This document shows positions 1-11,107 of a stretch of 61,647 nucleotides of DNA, in pieces. Location of the stretch: positions 1 through 61,647 of the forward strand of contig JALJEE010001547.1 in assembly GCA_023231475.1 (NCBI GenBank). The letters run 5' to 3'. The translations under genes were made by a program, and so were the position numbers. The notes beneath the pieces were generated by a model. That model was given only the letters and a program-made list of their open reading frames with translations. It had not been told where the DNA came from and searched no databases. Within the stretch, counting starts at the first letter, position 1; every line of letters begins with the position of its first letter. The DNA comes from Seison nebaliae (lineage: Eukaryota > Rotifera > Pararotatoria > Seisonacea > Seisonidae).

Positions 1-315
1 TTAATTTATCATTTTATATTCAAACATATTCTTATCTTCCTATTATTTTTCAACTTTAGTAAACTATCCTTTTACACTTCTTTCTATCCACTAACTCACT
101 AGTCGAATTATCACTCTCCTCTCCAATCTCATCGAATCATAATTGCCGTTGGGTCGACTCATCACATGGACAGCGTTCCTTCGGTATAATTAAATAAATC
201 ATAAATTATTATAAATCGGAACATAATTATGTACAAAAAGATACGATATCTTTGAAGTATAATTAGTTGAAAATATGGGTTGACGGAAATTCTCGCTACA
301 TTTAAGTGTAATAGA

Positions 316-387
316 GGTTCTATGGTGTAGCGGTGAGCACTCTGGACTTTGAATCCAGCGACCCGAGTTCGAATCTCGGTAGGACCT
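316..387 (+). tRNA. tRNA-Gln (anticodon TTG)
   Basis: A 72-nt cloverleaf reads directly from the sequence. The acceptor arms are GGTTCTA and TAGGACC, with one G-T pair. The D arm contains GGTGTAGCGGT, the anticodon loop is CTTTGAA with TTG in the anticodon position, and the T arm carries the GTTCGAATC box B. No intron is present. It decodes CAA (Gln). It lies alone about 1.3 kb upstream of PDZD8. Confidence 0.95.
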
Positions 388-1722
388 GATTTTTAATTAT
401 CTTTTTCAAAGGATAAGTTGATTAAAATTTTATCGTTCGTCTAACATATCGGTCATAAATTAGACATTAAAGTAAATTAACATGATTGCTGTTTTGGGCT
501 TAATTTCTAGTTTGCAGAAATTTTTTGGAATGGCTTCCTATGTATACATATAGCGCTATAGCGCACTGCTAACATATAGAAACTTGATAAAAATTTGTCA
601 AATAAAATGAAAAATTCCGGGACCTTTTTTTAAAGCAGATAAAAATGAATTGAAATTCGTAAAGAATCGGTTCTGGTTAACTTGTAAAATTAAGTTGAAG
701 GATAATAACATAATATAAAAATAGCTTAGACCTAATTTAAAGAATCTTAATAAGTTAGAAATGTCTCAATTTGTCCCACTAAACTATAATAAAATTTTAA
801 ATTTCTCCCATAGTTTCAATTTCCTTAATTATGCAACTATCTAATGTATGGTGCATATTTTCAATAATTCTTTATAATTAATCGAATTGCTTCAACGAAT
901 AGGAGTAAATATTTCCCTTTAATTTCTCTGTTACATTATCCTCAGTCAAGGGGAAAAAAGGGAGAAAGATGAGGTAAAAAAATGGAAATAGAAACCTTTA
1001 ATTATTTTTCAGTCTTTTCCAACATCATTTGGCGAGAGACAATTAAAAATGTTGTTATAAAATAAAAACTCTTTCAAATATTTCGATGTAGAATTTGTTT
1101 GGAAGATAGTAGGCTTAACACTCGATTGAAGTTCGGCTAGAGAATTGCAACGGATAAATAGTGGTAGGAATGAGAAGTAGAAATAAGAAACGGAAAGGAA
1201 TATTATGAGAAATATCTTATAAAATTAGAAAGATTCTTCTTAAATGAACAATAAATTGAAGAAAAGAAAATTCGATGAATTACATGTCATGTCAGGCAAT
1301 TATATACACCTTTACACACCGAACTGTCTATATTAGTTATGTGTGTGTCTGTGTGTGTGTGTGTGTAAGGAGTGTAATTTGGAGGAGATGTTTATTTGGG
1401 AATGGTAGAGAAGATGTCTTTTCAATTCTCAGGAATATGGTAAATAAATATAAAAAAAATCTGTGAATTTCTAATTTGATTGAAATAGAAAATATTTGTT
1501 TTTTCTTTTTGCTTTTCTCCCAATCGGTTAAATGAGATTGCCCAACTGATCTGTCGAATTTTGATTACTTAAAATCAATTTTTAATTGGAGAAGACAAAT
1601 CGAAATGTATTTGGTTGTTATTAGGCGGAATAATTTCAATTTCATATTTGACCATAGTTGTTAAAGAAAGAAAGTTTATTTTCCTTTCAATTTTCCTTCG
1701 ATTTGAGACTGATTCAATTCAG
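388..1722. other. Intergenic, upstream of PDZD8
   Basis: AT-rich DNA with no supported gene. It holds a (GT)n microsatellite at about 1341-1366. The last bases before the PDZD8 ATG end in CAG, which could be the 3' end of a 5'UTR intron or a leader acceptor. Confidence 0.5.
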
Positions 1723-4700
1723 ATGTTCATTTATCATTTCTTTTTAGGTATTTTATCTGGTGCAATCGGAACATGTATCGTCCTCCTATTAGTTTACAGA
1801 CGAATCACTTCCAATTTGAATTCGATGAGAATAAGCGAAGAATTCGAGGAGAACGACGAGCTGAAATTTGAGTTGCCGGATCGTGTAAAACGGACAATTG
1901 ATCGACGTCATGAAGATACGTTACAAGCGATAAATGTTTTTCAAAGTTTCCTTCTACAGGAAATGAAGGATACTATCGAATTCCGTCGAATGATTATGAG
2001 GAAACTATTCACTCAATTCGAAGATATACTCAACTTCGGGAAAATCGGTTTAGCACTTCACGATTTGACGATCGCTGATTTTCGAATGGATGCATCGACG
2101 ATTGATATCGGCGATATTCGTTTAGGTCAATGTGACATCGACAGACATACACAACGAATCGATTCGACGGAAATGTTCATCGACATCAATTATGACGACG
2201 GTTTCGTATTAACGGTGAAGGCTGATGTTGTCGTTCTGGGAACGGTGACTATTCGATGTAAAGCAAAACATTTAAGCGGTGTGGTCAGACTCGAATTCTC
2301 CCGAATTCCCTTCAACAACTGGAGTTTTTGTTTTCTAAAAGTTTCTATATTTTTTCCATTTTTGAGATTTGTTAAAATGTTTTCTTAGCGACCCAACATC
2401 GATTTAGAAGTACAAACTTATGTAGGAAAACGAAAAATTAATCGTTTAGCTGAAACGGTGAAGAGACAGATTATAAAACATATCGCTCAAAAGAACGTCT
2501 TTCCTAATGTTCGAATGAGAACCAAACCGTTTTTCCCAGCGAAACAACTTAATGAGAAATATGAGCCACTCATTCTTGGTGGTGTGGACGTGATTAAAGG
2601 TGATATTCGATTGAAAATTCATGAAATTGATCGATTACCCGAATTGAATTTGGATGAAGATATTCAATTCTATTTCACCATCTCTCTCGACCAACGACCA
2701 ATGTTGGAGTATATTCGTTGGAGAGACAACGATTTTCCCACTTTACTTTTAGAGGTTGTACGTATCGGTACAATTCAACGTGTTGGAATCGATTTGGTAG
2801 CGCGGAAAGTTCTCAACGAAAAGGAGATTGTCGTACATGACATTTATCACGAGTCTCCATGTTATCGAGCTGGTGTGGAAAAATATGATATATTGATAGC
2901 GATCAATAATATTCCGGTGGAGAAGGATGCCGGTCAAGTCTATCGTCGATTGAATCAATGTGTCGATCATTTCTCTCTTATCGTTCAACGACCACCGAAA
3001 GAATTATTTGTTCATGATGACAATTTCACTACTCTCCCATCGTTCGGAGATAGGAATGAACAAGATCGAAGTCGACGATTGGCCAATCGAACGACGACAG
3101 TGGCGAGGAGTGTCCTCCAAACAATATCATCAAAATTCCGTTCAGCTCATCATAGTGAATCGACTCTCGATGACACGAACAGTAATAACAGTAACATGAG
3201 AACGGAAGAAGAGAATAACGAAAGTTCTTCGGAAGATTTAGGAGGTGATTTATATCATGACGATTTTTGTCTATTATCAAATAATTATCCATTGGAAAGT
3301 ATACCAGAAAATGAGTCGAATGAATTGAATGATGAATCATCAAATGAGTTAGAGAAGGAGACGATTAATGAAAATATATCATTGTTGAATGAAGAGGAAA
3401 TAGATGAAAATAATTCCGCTCGTACAACCAATAGAGTGAGATCGGCGAAACCATATTCTCCAAAAATTCAATATCCGGCCAAATTTCAAACACGAACGAA
3501 TCTTTACACGTACGAAGGTCGTCATATGGTGAAAATTGACGAGACATTCGAATCAAATATTAGCAAACATCGATATCTCAACATTCTGTTATGGGCACGA
3601 GAAGTAGATGAAGGAAAACGATCGACCAAGATCAATCGGAAATATGAGAAACGAATGAACAAATCCGAAGAATTGATCAGAATCGATATTGGTGTCGCTC
3701 ACAAATATGACCATCTTTTAGGTGTAACTTCCATACCGACGAATGAAATAATGTTACAATGTTTGACCACGTCGAGACATGATGCGATAATCACAAAAAA
3801 TATTTTACCTGTTGATATTTCATCATCTCAAGATGATCGGAAAATATCGAAAGCTTTCCATCGTCATCATTATCGAGCGAAATTCGAACCGATGGGCTAC
3901 AATAAAGCATTAGCTAACGGTTATCTCACTTTTCATTTGTATCACACATTCCAATCTACTTGTTCCTCCAATCAACCATTCCGTCGTGTTCGTACTCGTA
4001 TGGAAATGAAAGATGATATGACATCGGTTTTCACTCCCAGTCCTTTCGAGAATACACAATCCGATTCTCATATCGACATTAATCATGCTTCATTATTGAA
4101 AGATGCTCGTCGATATGTGACGGATGAATTTATCAGAGTTCGAGAGAAAGATTTAGAAGCGAAGAAAAAAGTGTCGAAACGTCAATTTAAATCAGCTATC
4201 GATAAAAATAAAGCAGCATTCACTAGGAAACCAAGCGCCATACTTAGCAAAGTTCAATTGCACAAAGGGGGAAATTCACATCATTTCCAGATTGCACATG
4301 TTCCACGCGATCATCATCGTTGTTCGTTTTGTGAGAAGAAGTTCTGGAGTCGAATGGCGAAGATTTGCGTCAAATGTAACATTTATATTCATAGTCGATG
4401 TGAACAAGCTTGTTTAACTTCCACTGTTTGTACGGAAGGTAACGATTATTGGAATTCGGATGTGTTAGAAGATGAAGATGATGATCATCCGATTGAAGAT
4501 GGTGAATCGAGAGATAATTCCTCTCAAAATAATAATTGTGAAATTGTACATGATTTGGAGGTGGAGGAAGGTGGTGAAGAAGAATCATCTGATCGAGAAG
4601 AATCGAAAGAAGATGAATTGAATGAAACAATCATTCCAACTGAAAAACATGTCGATCAATCATCCCTAATTAATTCGTCTTCTATTCTTCCATCTGAACT

Positions 4701-5358
4701 TCGTAATCGTTTCACATCTAATGTCACTAATCTCCTCTCCAACAACGACGATCGGCAACAAAATAATACGATTTGGCCAATACGACGTGATGATTTCCGT
4801 CGTCGTATAGATAATTTCACTGGGAAAAGTGTTAACGCCATTTCGAAATGGAGGAATTCTCGTCTTCAACCTAAACGAAACGATCTGATGGAAAAGGCGG
4901 AGAATATCTTGCAAGATTTCAAATTAGATCATAAAACCAGACGTTCTGATATAGTCAATAACAACACCAACCATCATCACATTGTCGAGAATAATAATAA
5001 GAAGGATTCGATAGAAACATTCAAATCCAATTCCACCAAATCAGCCAATGTGCCGAATCAGACTCCAATGGAGGAATCGATCTCGTTACCAAATTCGTTG
5101 AAACTGAAGAAAGAGGAAACGAATCATGTCCAACTCTCGACTTCGTTACCATCATCTCTTACAAGAGAGGAGATGAGTATCATTAATTCCTCATTAACAA
5201 CTGTGGCAACATCAACTCCATCAAATGAATTACCAATAACCATTCCAATAACAGAAGCATCCTCCACAACATCAACGATAGACGAACATAAAATTTTCGA
5301 GAAGAAGAAAAATTTCGATACGATTGAAGAACAAATATTCATCGAACATAATCTATAG
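1723..5358 (+). CDS. PDZD8: PDZD8-like ER membrane tether (SMP, PDZ and C1 domains)
   Basis: Exons 1723-2340 and 2389-5358 join in frame across a 48-bp GT-AG intron (1195 aa). The N-terminus is a single membrane segment ending LLLVYRR, as in PDZD8. It is followed by an SMP lipid-transfer domain (about residues 50-290), a PDZ domain (about 327-407), a long acidic Asn/Ser-rich linker, and a C1 zinc domain (about 837-890, with CSFC, CVKC and Cys/His spacing kept). The tail is low complexity. In animals PDZD8 sits in the ER membrane, moves lipids and tethers the ER to mitochondria and late endosomes. I chose the ATG at 1723 because the membrane segment starts there and CAG lies directly before it. 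An open frame extends upstream but has no homology. Confidence 0.93.
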
Positions 5359-5474
5359 ATGATTCTTTCCTCTTCTCTCTCTCACATTTTATTGGAAGTG
5401 TGTCCTCATCTCTTCTATTTCTTATTTATTTCATTATTATGCTCGTCTATTATTTATTCGCATATTTATTATCA

Positions 5475-5480
5475 AATAAA
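5475..5480 (+). promoter_or_regulatory. AATAAA polyadenylation signal of PDZD8
   Basis: A canonical AATAAA lies about 117 bp after the PDZD8 stop codon in T-rich DNA. It is the first such hexamer downstream and is the likely poly(A) signal. Confidence 0.4.
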
Positions 5481-5691
5481 TTTCATCATTCTTCAACTTT
5501 CAAATGTCTATAAATGTCTGTATCCTACATTTATTTTCCGATATTTTTTCCTGTTTTTCTAACATTTTCCTTAAAACTTCTTTGGAATTATTGCACTTGG
5601 AAGATCAAATAATTATTTTACATTTTTCAACTTCTTATTGCACATTAATCAAATCTTTGAACATGTTTCCATAGCATTCATTCTTCCATCA

Positions 5692-5834
5692 TCCTTCAAC
5701 TTACAAGGCAACTACATTTACATCCCGGCTCAGATAATCTGGAAAATTCGGGAATAAGAAGAACATTATTTTTCATCTCTCAACATTTAACCACTTTTCC
5801 ACACGGTGCATATTCTGTCCACAATTTAATTATG
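5692..5834 (-). repeat. Dispersed element, copy 1 (partner at 48390-48556)
   Basis: Two blocks match a segment 42.7 kb away. Block one includes AACTACATTTACATCCCGGC against AACTACACTTACATACCGGC. Block two includes GGTGCATATTCTGTCCACAA against GGTGCATATTTTGTGCACAA, followed by TTTAATTA in both. Block spacing is similar (about 84 and 101 bp). On the minus strand the blocks could be two short exons of a Cys-rich peptide: YAPCGK joining PGCKCSCL across a roughly 60-bp intron ending TGAG. The partner gives YAPSGK joining PVCKCSSL. The coding reading is speculative; the sequence match is direct. Confidence 0.5.
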
Positions 5835-6830
5835 AACTTTCTGACCTTAGGTATGATTTCTGAACTATTCGTAAACTAGGAGAATTCTCATATAACATAT
5901 TTTTCAGAAATCCAATTAATAGGAATCTCGTTGCTCAAATTGTGCACAATATACTATTTAACAACCACACTCCCACTTTGGCTCTAAAGATAAAATAAAC
6001 AAAGTAGAATTTATCTGTTACACATGTGTAATTCTTCAAATAAACGATGTTAAGACATAGTAATATTTTCGTTGTATTTTCATGTTAATGTTTAGAATAC
6101 AATCGAAACAATTCAACCCAATCTCTTGATTATACAATAGATTTCATGATACAATAATGAAATGGTGTGCATGCTTTGTGCACGAACTGATTGGAGAACC
6201 AACTACCGAAAAGTGACAGTGACTCTCACAATTGAAACACAACTCATAAAAAGTGAACAAACAAGAGTCCAGCTTATTTCAACTACTCATTTACATAAAA
6301 TTTTTGAATTAGCTAATTCTCTATTTCTTCGAATTGCATTAGAAAGGAGTTTGTTTGCTTTCACTAAAGTTGAGATTATTGTCGTTCTTTGAAATGAGTT
6401 TTATTTTCGAAGATTTTACTTTAGGGAAAACCCTTTTTTTTTACCAAAAAATTCACCAATGTGACTACGAAAAAAAAAGTTCGATCGTATTAATTCTGTA
6501 ACATTAATTCTGCTGCTAATTGCATGAAAAGGAAGACTTAGCCTTTTAGACTGTTTAAGACTTTTTGATTCATTCCATTATAAAAATGACCGGTTAATCG
6601 ATTATTCAATAAAATTTTCTTCTTCACCAAATCGAGAAATGGTTTAATAAAAAGTGAGAAAAAGAGTAATCATAAAGATTTTTTACGAATCAGTTAATGG
6701 AAAAATTTAGTTGAAGTTGAACTTAAAATTGATCATGTTTTTTTCGCCATCACAATCGACATTACAAATTTTATATTTATTTCTACATTAATTTCTATAT
6801 GACCAATTTAAAAATAAACATGAACATTGC

Positions 6831-7140
6831 CTTGTCACTTCTCTTACCGAAGAGATATCTCCACAATATCGATTTTGTGCAAAAAGTCTGATCTCGCTGA
6901 ACCGAATTACGAAATGTGTGAGAGTCTCCTATCAAATTGTTCTGTTTTTATTATTCACTATGTCTTCCTGAATCGTATCCGGATACTGTTCAGTTAATTT
7001 CAAACTTCTATATTGATTCTTATATTCCTGAAACGCTGAAGAACGAATTGACTTCAGGAAGGAATCTTATTATCAATAACTCTGCGAAAGAGCTATCATT
7101 TTTTCTATTTAATTTGCCCCGCGAGGATTCGATTTATTAA
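6831..7140 (+). pseudogene. Family A copy 1, probably decayed
   Basis: The last about 60 codons end in LPREDSIY and align with the end of the copy at 8875-9177 (LPREDLVL). Shared positions include an aromatic-rich stretch and an SxELSxFL motif just before it. Upstream DNA is also similar: TCACTTCTCTTAC here matches CCACTTCTCTTAC in front of copy 2. To keep the alignment over the upstream half one must change reading frame near 6950, and I see no convincing intron there, so this is more likely a broken duplicate than a working gene. It is a host gene family member, not a recognisable mobile element. Confidence 0.4.
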
Positions 7141-7234
7141 TAAAAAAAAATAAGAATTATAAAATTATCTATTATGACACTAATCTATTTTACGTGATCT
7201 CATAAATTCTCAGAGTTTTCCGCACTAAACGGAA

Positions 7235-7970
7235 ATGTTTCGTCCGTTAATCAATTTATTATTTATGACATTGGTCACATGTAATTGGGTGGAGTATTCA
7301 ATCCGAACATTAAATTATCATATGGAAATGAAAATAAAGGAAGTTGAAGATAAGGGTTATGACGGTTGTGAGAATCGATGTACGTCACATGGCGAATCTT
7401 GGATAAACTTGATTGTTCCCGATTTACACTTCTTTTACTTCCTTGATACTATTAAAAGAGAAAAATCTTATCTACTTGGTCTATGTCGGAAACAATCAAA
7501 CTTTCATACATGGCAAGACCGGTACAAAACAAAAACCTTCAATGCAGATGATAAATGTGAGTTGTGGTTACACGACGAACCCGACAGTATAAGTCAGACC
7601 ATTGGACTTATTCGTGAAAAAAATCCCGCAAAAAATTTCACGAGAAATAAAAATACAGCATATGAACATCATGCTTTAAGTGATTATAAACCAACCGCTA
7701 ATTTTTACTTGGCTTGTTCCAATATTAAAGTTACGAAATTGGAACCGAAATTCATTATTTCTGATCCAAGTTTATATTAATCATAAATGACTCGGATTAT
7801 AATTTGTTTCAGATAGACAACTAATTCGAAAAATAATTGCCGAGTTACCCAACATCGATTACAAACTAATTTATGGATATGAATACTGTTTCAATGATAC
7901 GATTTTGACATTTCCAGAAGGTAAAGCATCGTTAATCTACAAACACTTCGATCGTAAAGACTTCGTATAA
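7235..7970 (+). CDS. Small secreted protein, possible C-type-lectin-like fold
   Basis: Exons 7235-7769 and 7813-7970 join in frame across a 43-bp GT-AG intron (230 aa). The first about 20 residues (MFRPLINLLFMTLVTC) look like a signal peptide, and no other membrane segment follows, so the product is probably secreted. The middle contains Cys-x3-Cys-x2-HG, then YLLGLCR, an F-x-TWQD motif and ELWLHDEP. These resemble the order of landmarks in C-type lectin domains (C..HG, WIGL, FxWxDG, NWxxxEP), but cysteines are fewer than usual, so the assignment is tentative. It sits between two family A copies, in a region that looks duplicated and lineage-specific. TCTCAG lies 22 bp before the ATG. Confidence 0.55.
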
Positions 7971-8633
7971 TTTGGAAAGATTCTTATTCAACAGTTTTTA
8001 TTATTCGGTCATCAATTTTCTAGTCGTTTGAAATTGATTACTATAATAATAAATTTTATATCATTTCACTTCAACATATTTTCCTGCTTCTTATCATTTT
8101 TTACTTCATCAAAATGATCTCATCTCATTAACTTACAGAACTTTCAATTACAGAATTTACTCTTCTCTTCGTTGGACAAAATAAAATTTTTTTATATTAT
8201 CTCCACCATTTGATTTGGTCGTTCATAATTCTACAGTTAAATTCATCTTAGGATTAGGAGGAACGATTAAGAGTTTACACATTAAATATCGATCATTATT
8301 AATTGTCATGGAACAAAGCAGAGTTTTACATATTTCCCTAAAACAATCTTATTTAGAAATTTATAGAGTGGAAGTATAAGAAATATTTCGAATACTAGTA
8401 TCGAATCCTCGAGCAAGAATGACTTTAATAGGCAGTCAATCTTTTTCATTTTCGAAGAGGCATTCACTCAAATATCGAAACCTCAATTCAATTTTTCACC
8501 TCATAAAATATTATTCGGGAAGGAGTTCACCAAAATTGAGTGTTTCGAAGGAGAATTCACCTTTTTACTTAATATTTATTTTCATAATTATTCATTAAAG
8601 TATCGTTAATCATTCCACCCAGTGATTTTTCAG

Positions 8634-9177
8634 GTTTCTGTTCCTCTCTCTTAGCCATTGACTCTACTATCTCTAACAAGGGAAATTCAACTACCTCTGA
8701 CTCGAAATCGGACCTGAAACTTCGCATAGTTAGTTTTTTTGTCGAATATACAACCGAACAGTACGTATGTTACTCGGATGTGGCAAGTCTTTTAATAGAC
8801 CATTTATGTTCTATGTTAGCGGTCTGAAACCTTTGCCACTTCTCTTACAATAATAGGATAGTTAGTAATCATAGTTAGTGGAACGATACTTGAGAATACT
8901 CGATTCTGTTGGGACTTCCGAACTCGACTTACCGTCTTTCGTTCAGTGTGAAAATTTTGTTTCATCGTTAACTTTCTTTTGTCATTACTATGGTTTAACT
9001 ATTCCTTATACCATAAATAATTTCCGAATTCTGCTGTTAAATTTAAACATATCATTTCATGTGCCTGATTTGTTGCTTTCAAGAATAGATCAGGCCAAAT
9101 CATTTGTTTCCGCTGATTCACCTAGTGAGTTATCTTATTTCCTTCTTCACTTACCCCGTGAGGACTTGGTTTTATAA
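8634..9177 (+). CDS. Family A copy 2, unrecognised protein (5' end incomplete)
   Basis: Two exons, 8634-8821 and 8875-9177, join in phase across a 53-bp GT-AG intron. The product ends LPREDLVL. Further coding-like exons lie upstream (about 8237-8373 and 8436-8599), but I could not join the last of them in frame, so the start is unknown. The protein aligns end to end with the gene at 47618-48097: YVCYSDVASLLIDHL matches YMSYEDFLLVKQHL, YYGLTIPY matches ETGLPYKA, and ELSYFLL matches NYFYYLL. The layout loosely recalls Skp1/BTB-fold proteins (an LP motif followed by a helix, then a final ANYL-like helix). That link is only a guess. No function is assigned. Confidence 0.45.
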
Positions 9178-10167
9178 TAAAAAAAAAGAATATATTAATG
9201 AGACTTTTGGTGTTAACTTTGAACAATTCAAAGTTATCTTGGATTCACCTTAAGTCAAATTTAAGTTGCATCAATAATAGAGTGACAAGATGTATTGTTA
9301 CGCAGTTACCACTTGGTAAAATGGTTTGAGGACCATTGTAATGTAGCTAACATATTTCAAAGCTGATGGTGATGGAGGATTAAAAAATAGTTGCCTTGAT
9401 TAAAAACAGAATTAATTGAAGGTTGTAGTTCTTCCAATCGTTCATATGTAGGATAAATTCCTCTTTATTTTCTTCTTATCATTCTTTACTATTTCTTCAT
9501 GGGCTGAAGATAATAGGATTTTCTTTAAAAAATTCTTATTTTCTTTAAGTTCCAAAGTAGATTTTTTGAGAAAGAATTATCTTACTACGCAATTGATTAG
9601 CTGGCAAACTCACGGTTGTCCCGGTAATTCTGGGGAAAAATCGTTATCGGCAGACTCATCTTCAATTATTTATTAATTTAGGTATTTATGAATAATTAAG
9701 GTAATCACTATCATGAGAATAATTAAAGTTATCGCTACTTTGACTATTCTTTGATCTCTGACCAGAAGGTAAATCAGTTGTCAAAAATGTATCCTTAATG
9801 AAATTCAAAGATTGAAGTTTAATTGGTTAATGAAAAGATTTGACAACAATAGGTTAAAATTTAACCAAAAAATAGGATTATTCAGAAGAGGGACGATAAT
9901 CTAATGGAAATGCCTTTCGTACATTTGCTCTTCAATCTGTTACGATTCCACTAACTTTTTGATACTTACTCCATTCTCTTCCAAAATATCCTTCATAGCA
10001 TCGTTTATTCGACGTCCTGTGTGCGGTCGATTTAAAGTCGATTTTAAAAGTTTAAACTAAAATTTAGCTTTTATTGTCACTTACTCCCCAAAACATGTGT
10101 ACCCCAGGTTATTCAGGTGTGTTGGGTGGAGAAAAAATTATTCCGTATCAACACAAACATCAACACT

Positions 10168-10253
10168 GAAATGGAGTTGATATTTGGTTTTGATTGATTT
10201 CCTTTCCGAAATGAAGTTGATGTTTGATTTTAGACTGATTTCCTATCTGAAAC
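10168..10253. repeat. Two imperfect copies of a ~42-bp tandem unit
   Basis: GAAATGGAGTTGATATTTGG is followed about 42 bp later by GAAATGAAGTTGATGTTTGA. Each is followed by a shared GATTTCCT block. Only two copies are present. Confidence 0.6.
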
Positions 10254-10269
10254 CTAAGAAAGTGGCTGA

Positions 10270-10461
10270 ATCCTCTTGGAAAACAATTAAGAGGATGAAT
10301 GAAAACATTGGGTGAATACGTGACGGATCACGTATTGACGGGTGAAAATCACCGTGATATAGAGCTCTAAATCAACGAAACTAGCCCGTTGGGAAGCCTT
10401 AAAATGAACCCTTCAATGTGAGGGCTTAAATGTATACTAGGGCCAGTTCTAGTTTCTTTTT
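10270..10461 (+). ncRNA. Candidate structured RNA ending in a T5 run
   Basis: Consecutive hairpins can be read by eye. ATCCTCTT pairs with AAGAGGAT (10270-10296). AATACGTGA pairs with TCACGTATT around a CGGA tetraloop (10315-10336). ACGGGTGA pairs with TCACCGT with one bulge (10338-10355). TAGAGCTCTA is a palindrome (10360-10369). GAAACTAG (10377-10384) pairs with CTAGTTTC (10449-10456), enclosing GCCC/GGGC and AAGCC/GGCTT pairs. TTTTT follows immediately, as at a Pol III terminator. I do not recognise it as RNase P, RNase MRP, SRP, 7SK, U3 or U6 RNA, and no clear promoter was found. Strand is inferred from the T-run. Confidence 0.35.
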
Positions 10462-11107
10462 CGTATCACCTCGTGTCATTCGTCTCATAATCGACTTTTC
10501 GGAATACTGCAAATCATTTTACTTCATAACATTACCATATGTCATAACATAAACTTATTATAACTAATAACTGATTATTAATAATAAAAAATTGTGAGAG
10601 ATGAAGCATCAATTCAGTAGTGAGTGTTTTGTTTCTGTAATGGCTGAAACGTGCAATAACAATATCACGAATGACTGATGTGAACTTAATGTTATCACCC
10701 GGATCCTGGCAGCTAGTATCAACATCGACGTTGCAAATCGAGTTCTGGTGGACTCTTAATTATTTAGTCACGCCGTTCTCCTGATGAGTAAACCTTAATC
10801 ACCCAAATTTAAGGAAGATGTTTTAGAATCAGGCATGTGAATAACCTACATGTTGACAGAACTTCCTGATCGAGTGCACTAAGATTAATCATCCTTGTAG
10901 CACTATAAATAGACTTCCTTTCTTTAAGACTTTACCTCACATATAAAATATTAAAACTCCATTATTCAAATAATTCCTTTTACAATTCAAACTCTCCTAT
11001 CTTTCTATTTCTATTAAATAAATTCTATTAAGTTGTATGAAGAAATGATGGTATATTCTACAAAACGAAAGATTATTGAAATAGTGAAAGAAATGAAATA
11101 TGAATCT

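Larger units (their letters stand above)
5359..6830. other. Intergenic between PDZD8 and the accessory block
   Basis: Apart from the PDZD8 3'UTR and the dispersed repeat copy at 5692-5834, I see no supported gene. A 76-codon open frame at 6162-6392 has no recognisable homology. Confidence 0.4.
9178..11107. other. Gene-free stretch with structured sequence
   Basis: No coding region is supported over 1.9 kb. It should include the 3'UTR of the minus-strand channel gene near 11 kb. It also holds two copies of a roughly 42-bp unit (10168-10253) and an unusually dense set of inverted repeats from 10270 to about 10920. Confidence 0.5.

Noticed and set aside
10789-10835. CTGATGA followed by a CCTTAA/TTAAGG stem, suggesting a hammerhead ribozyme
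   Set aside because: Spacing to stem II is wrong and the required GAAA after the stem is replaced by AAGATG; no matching stems I and III.
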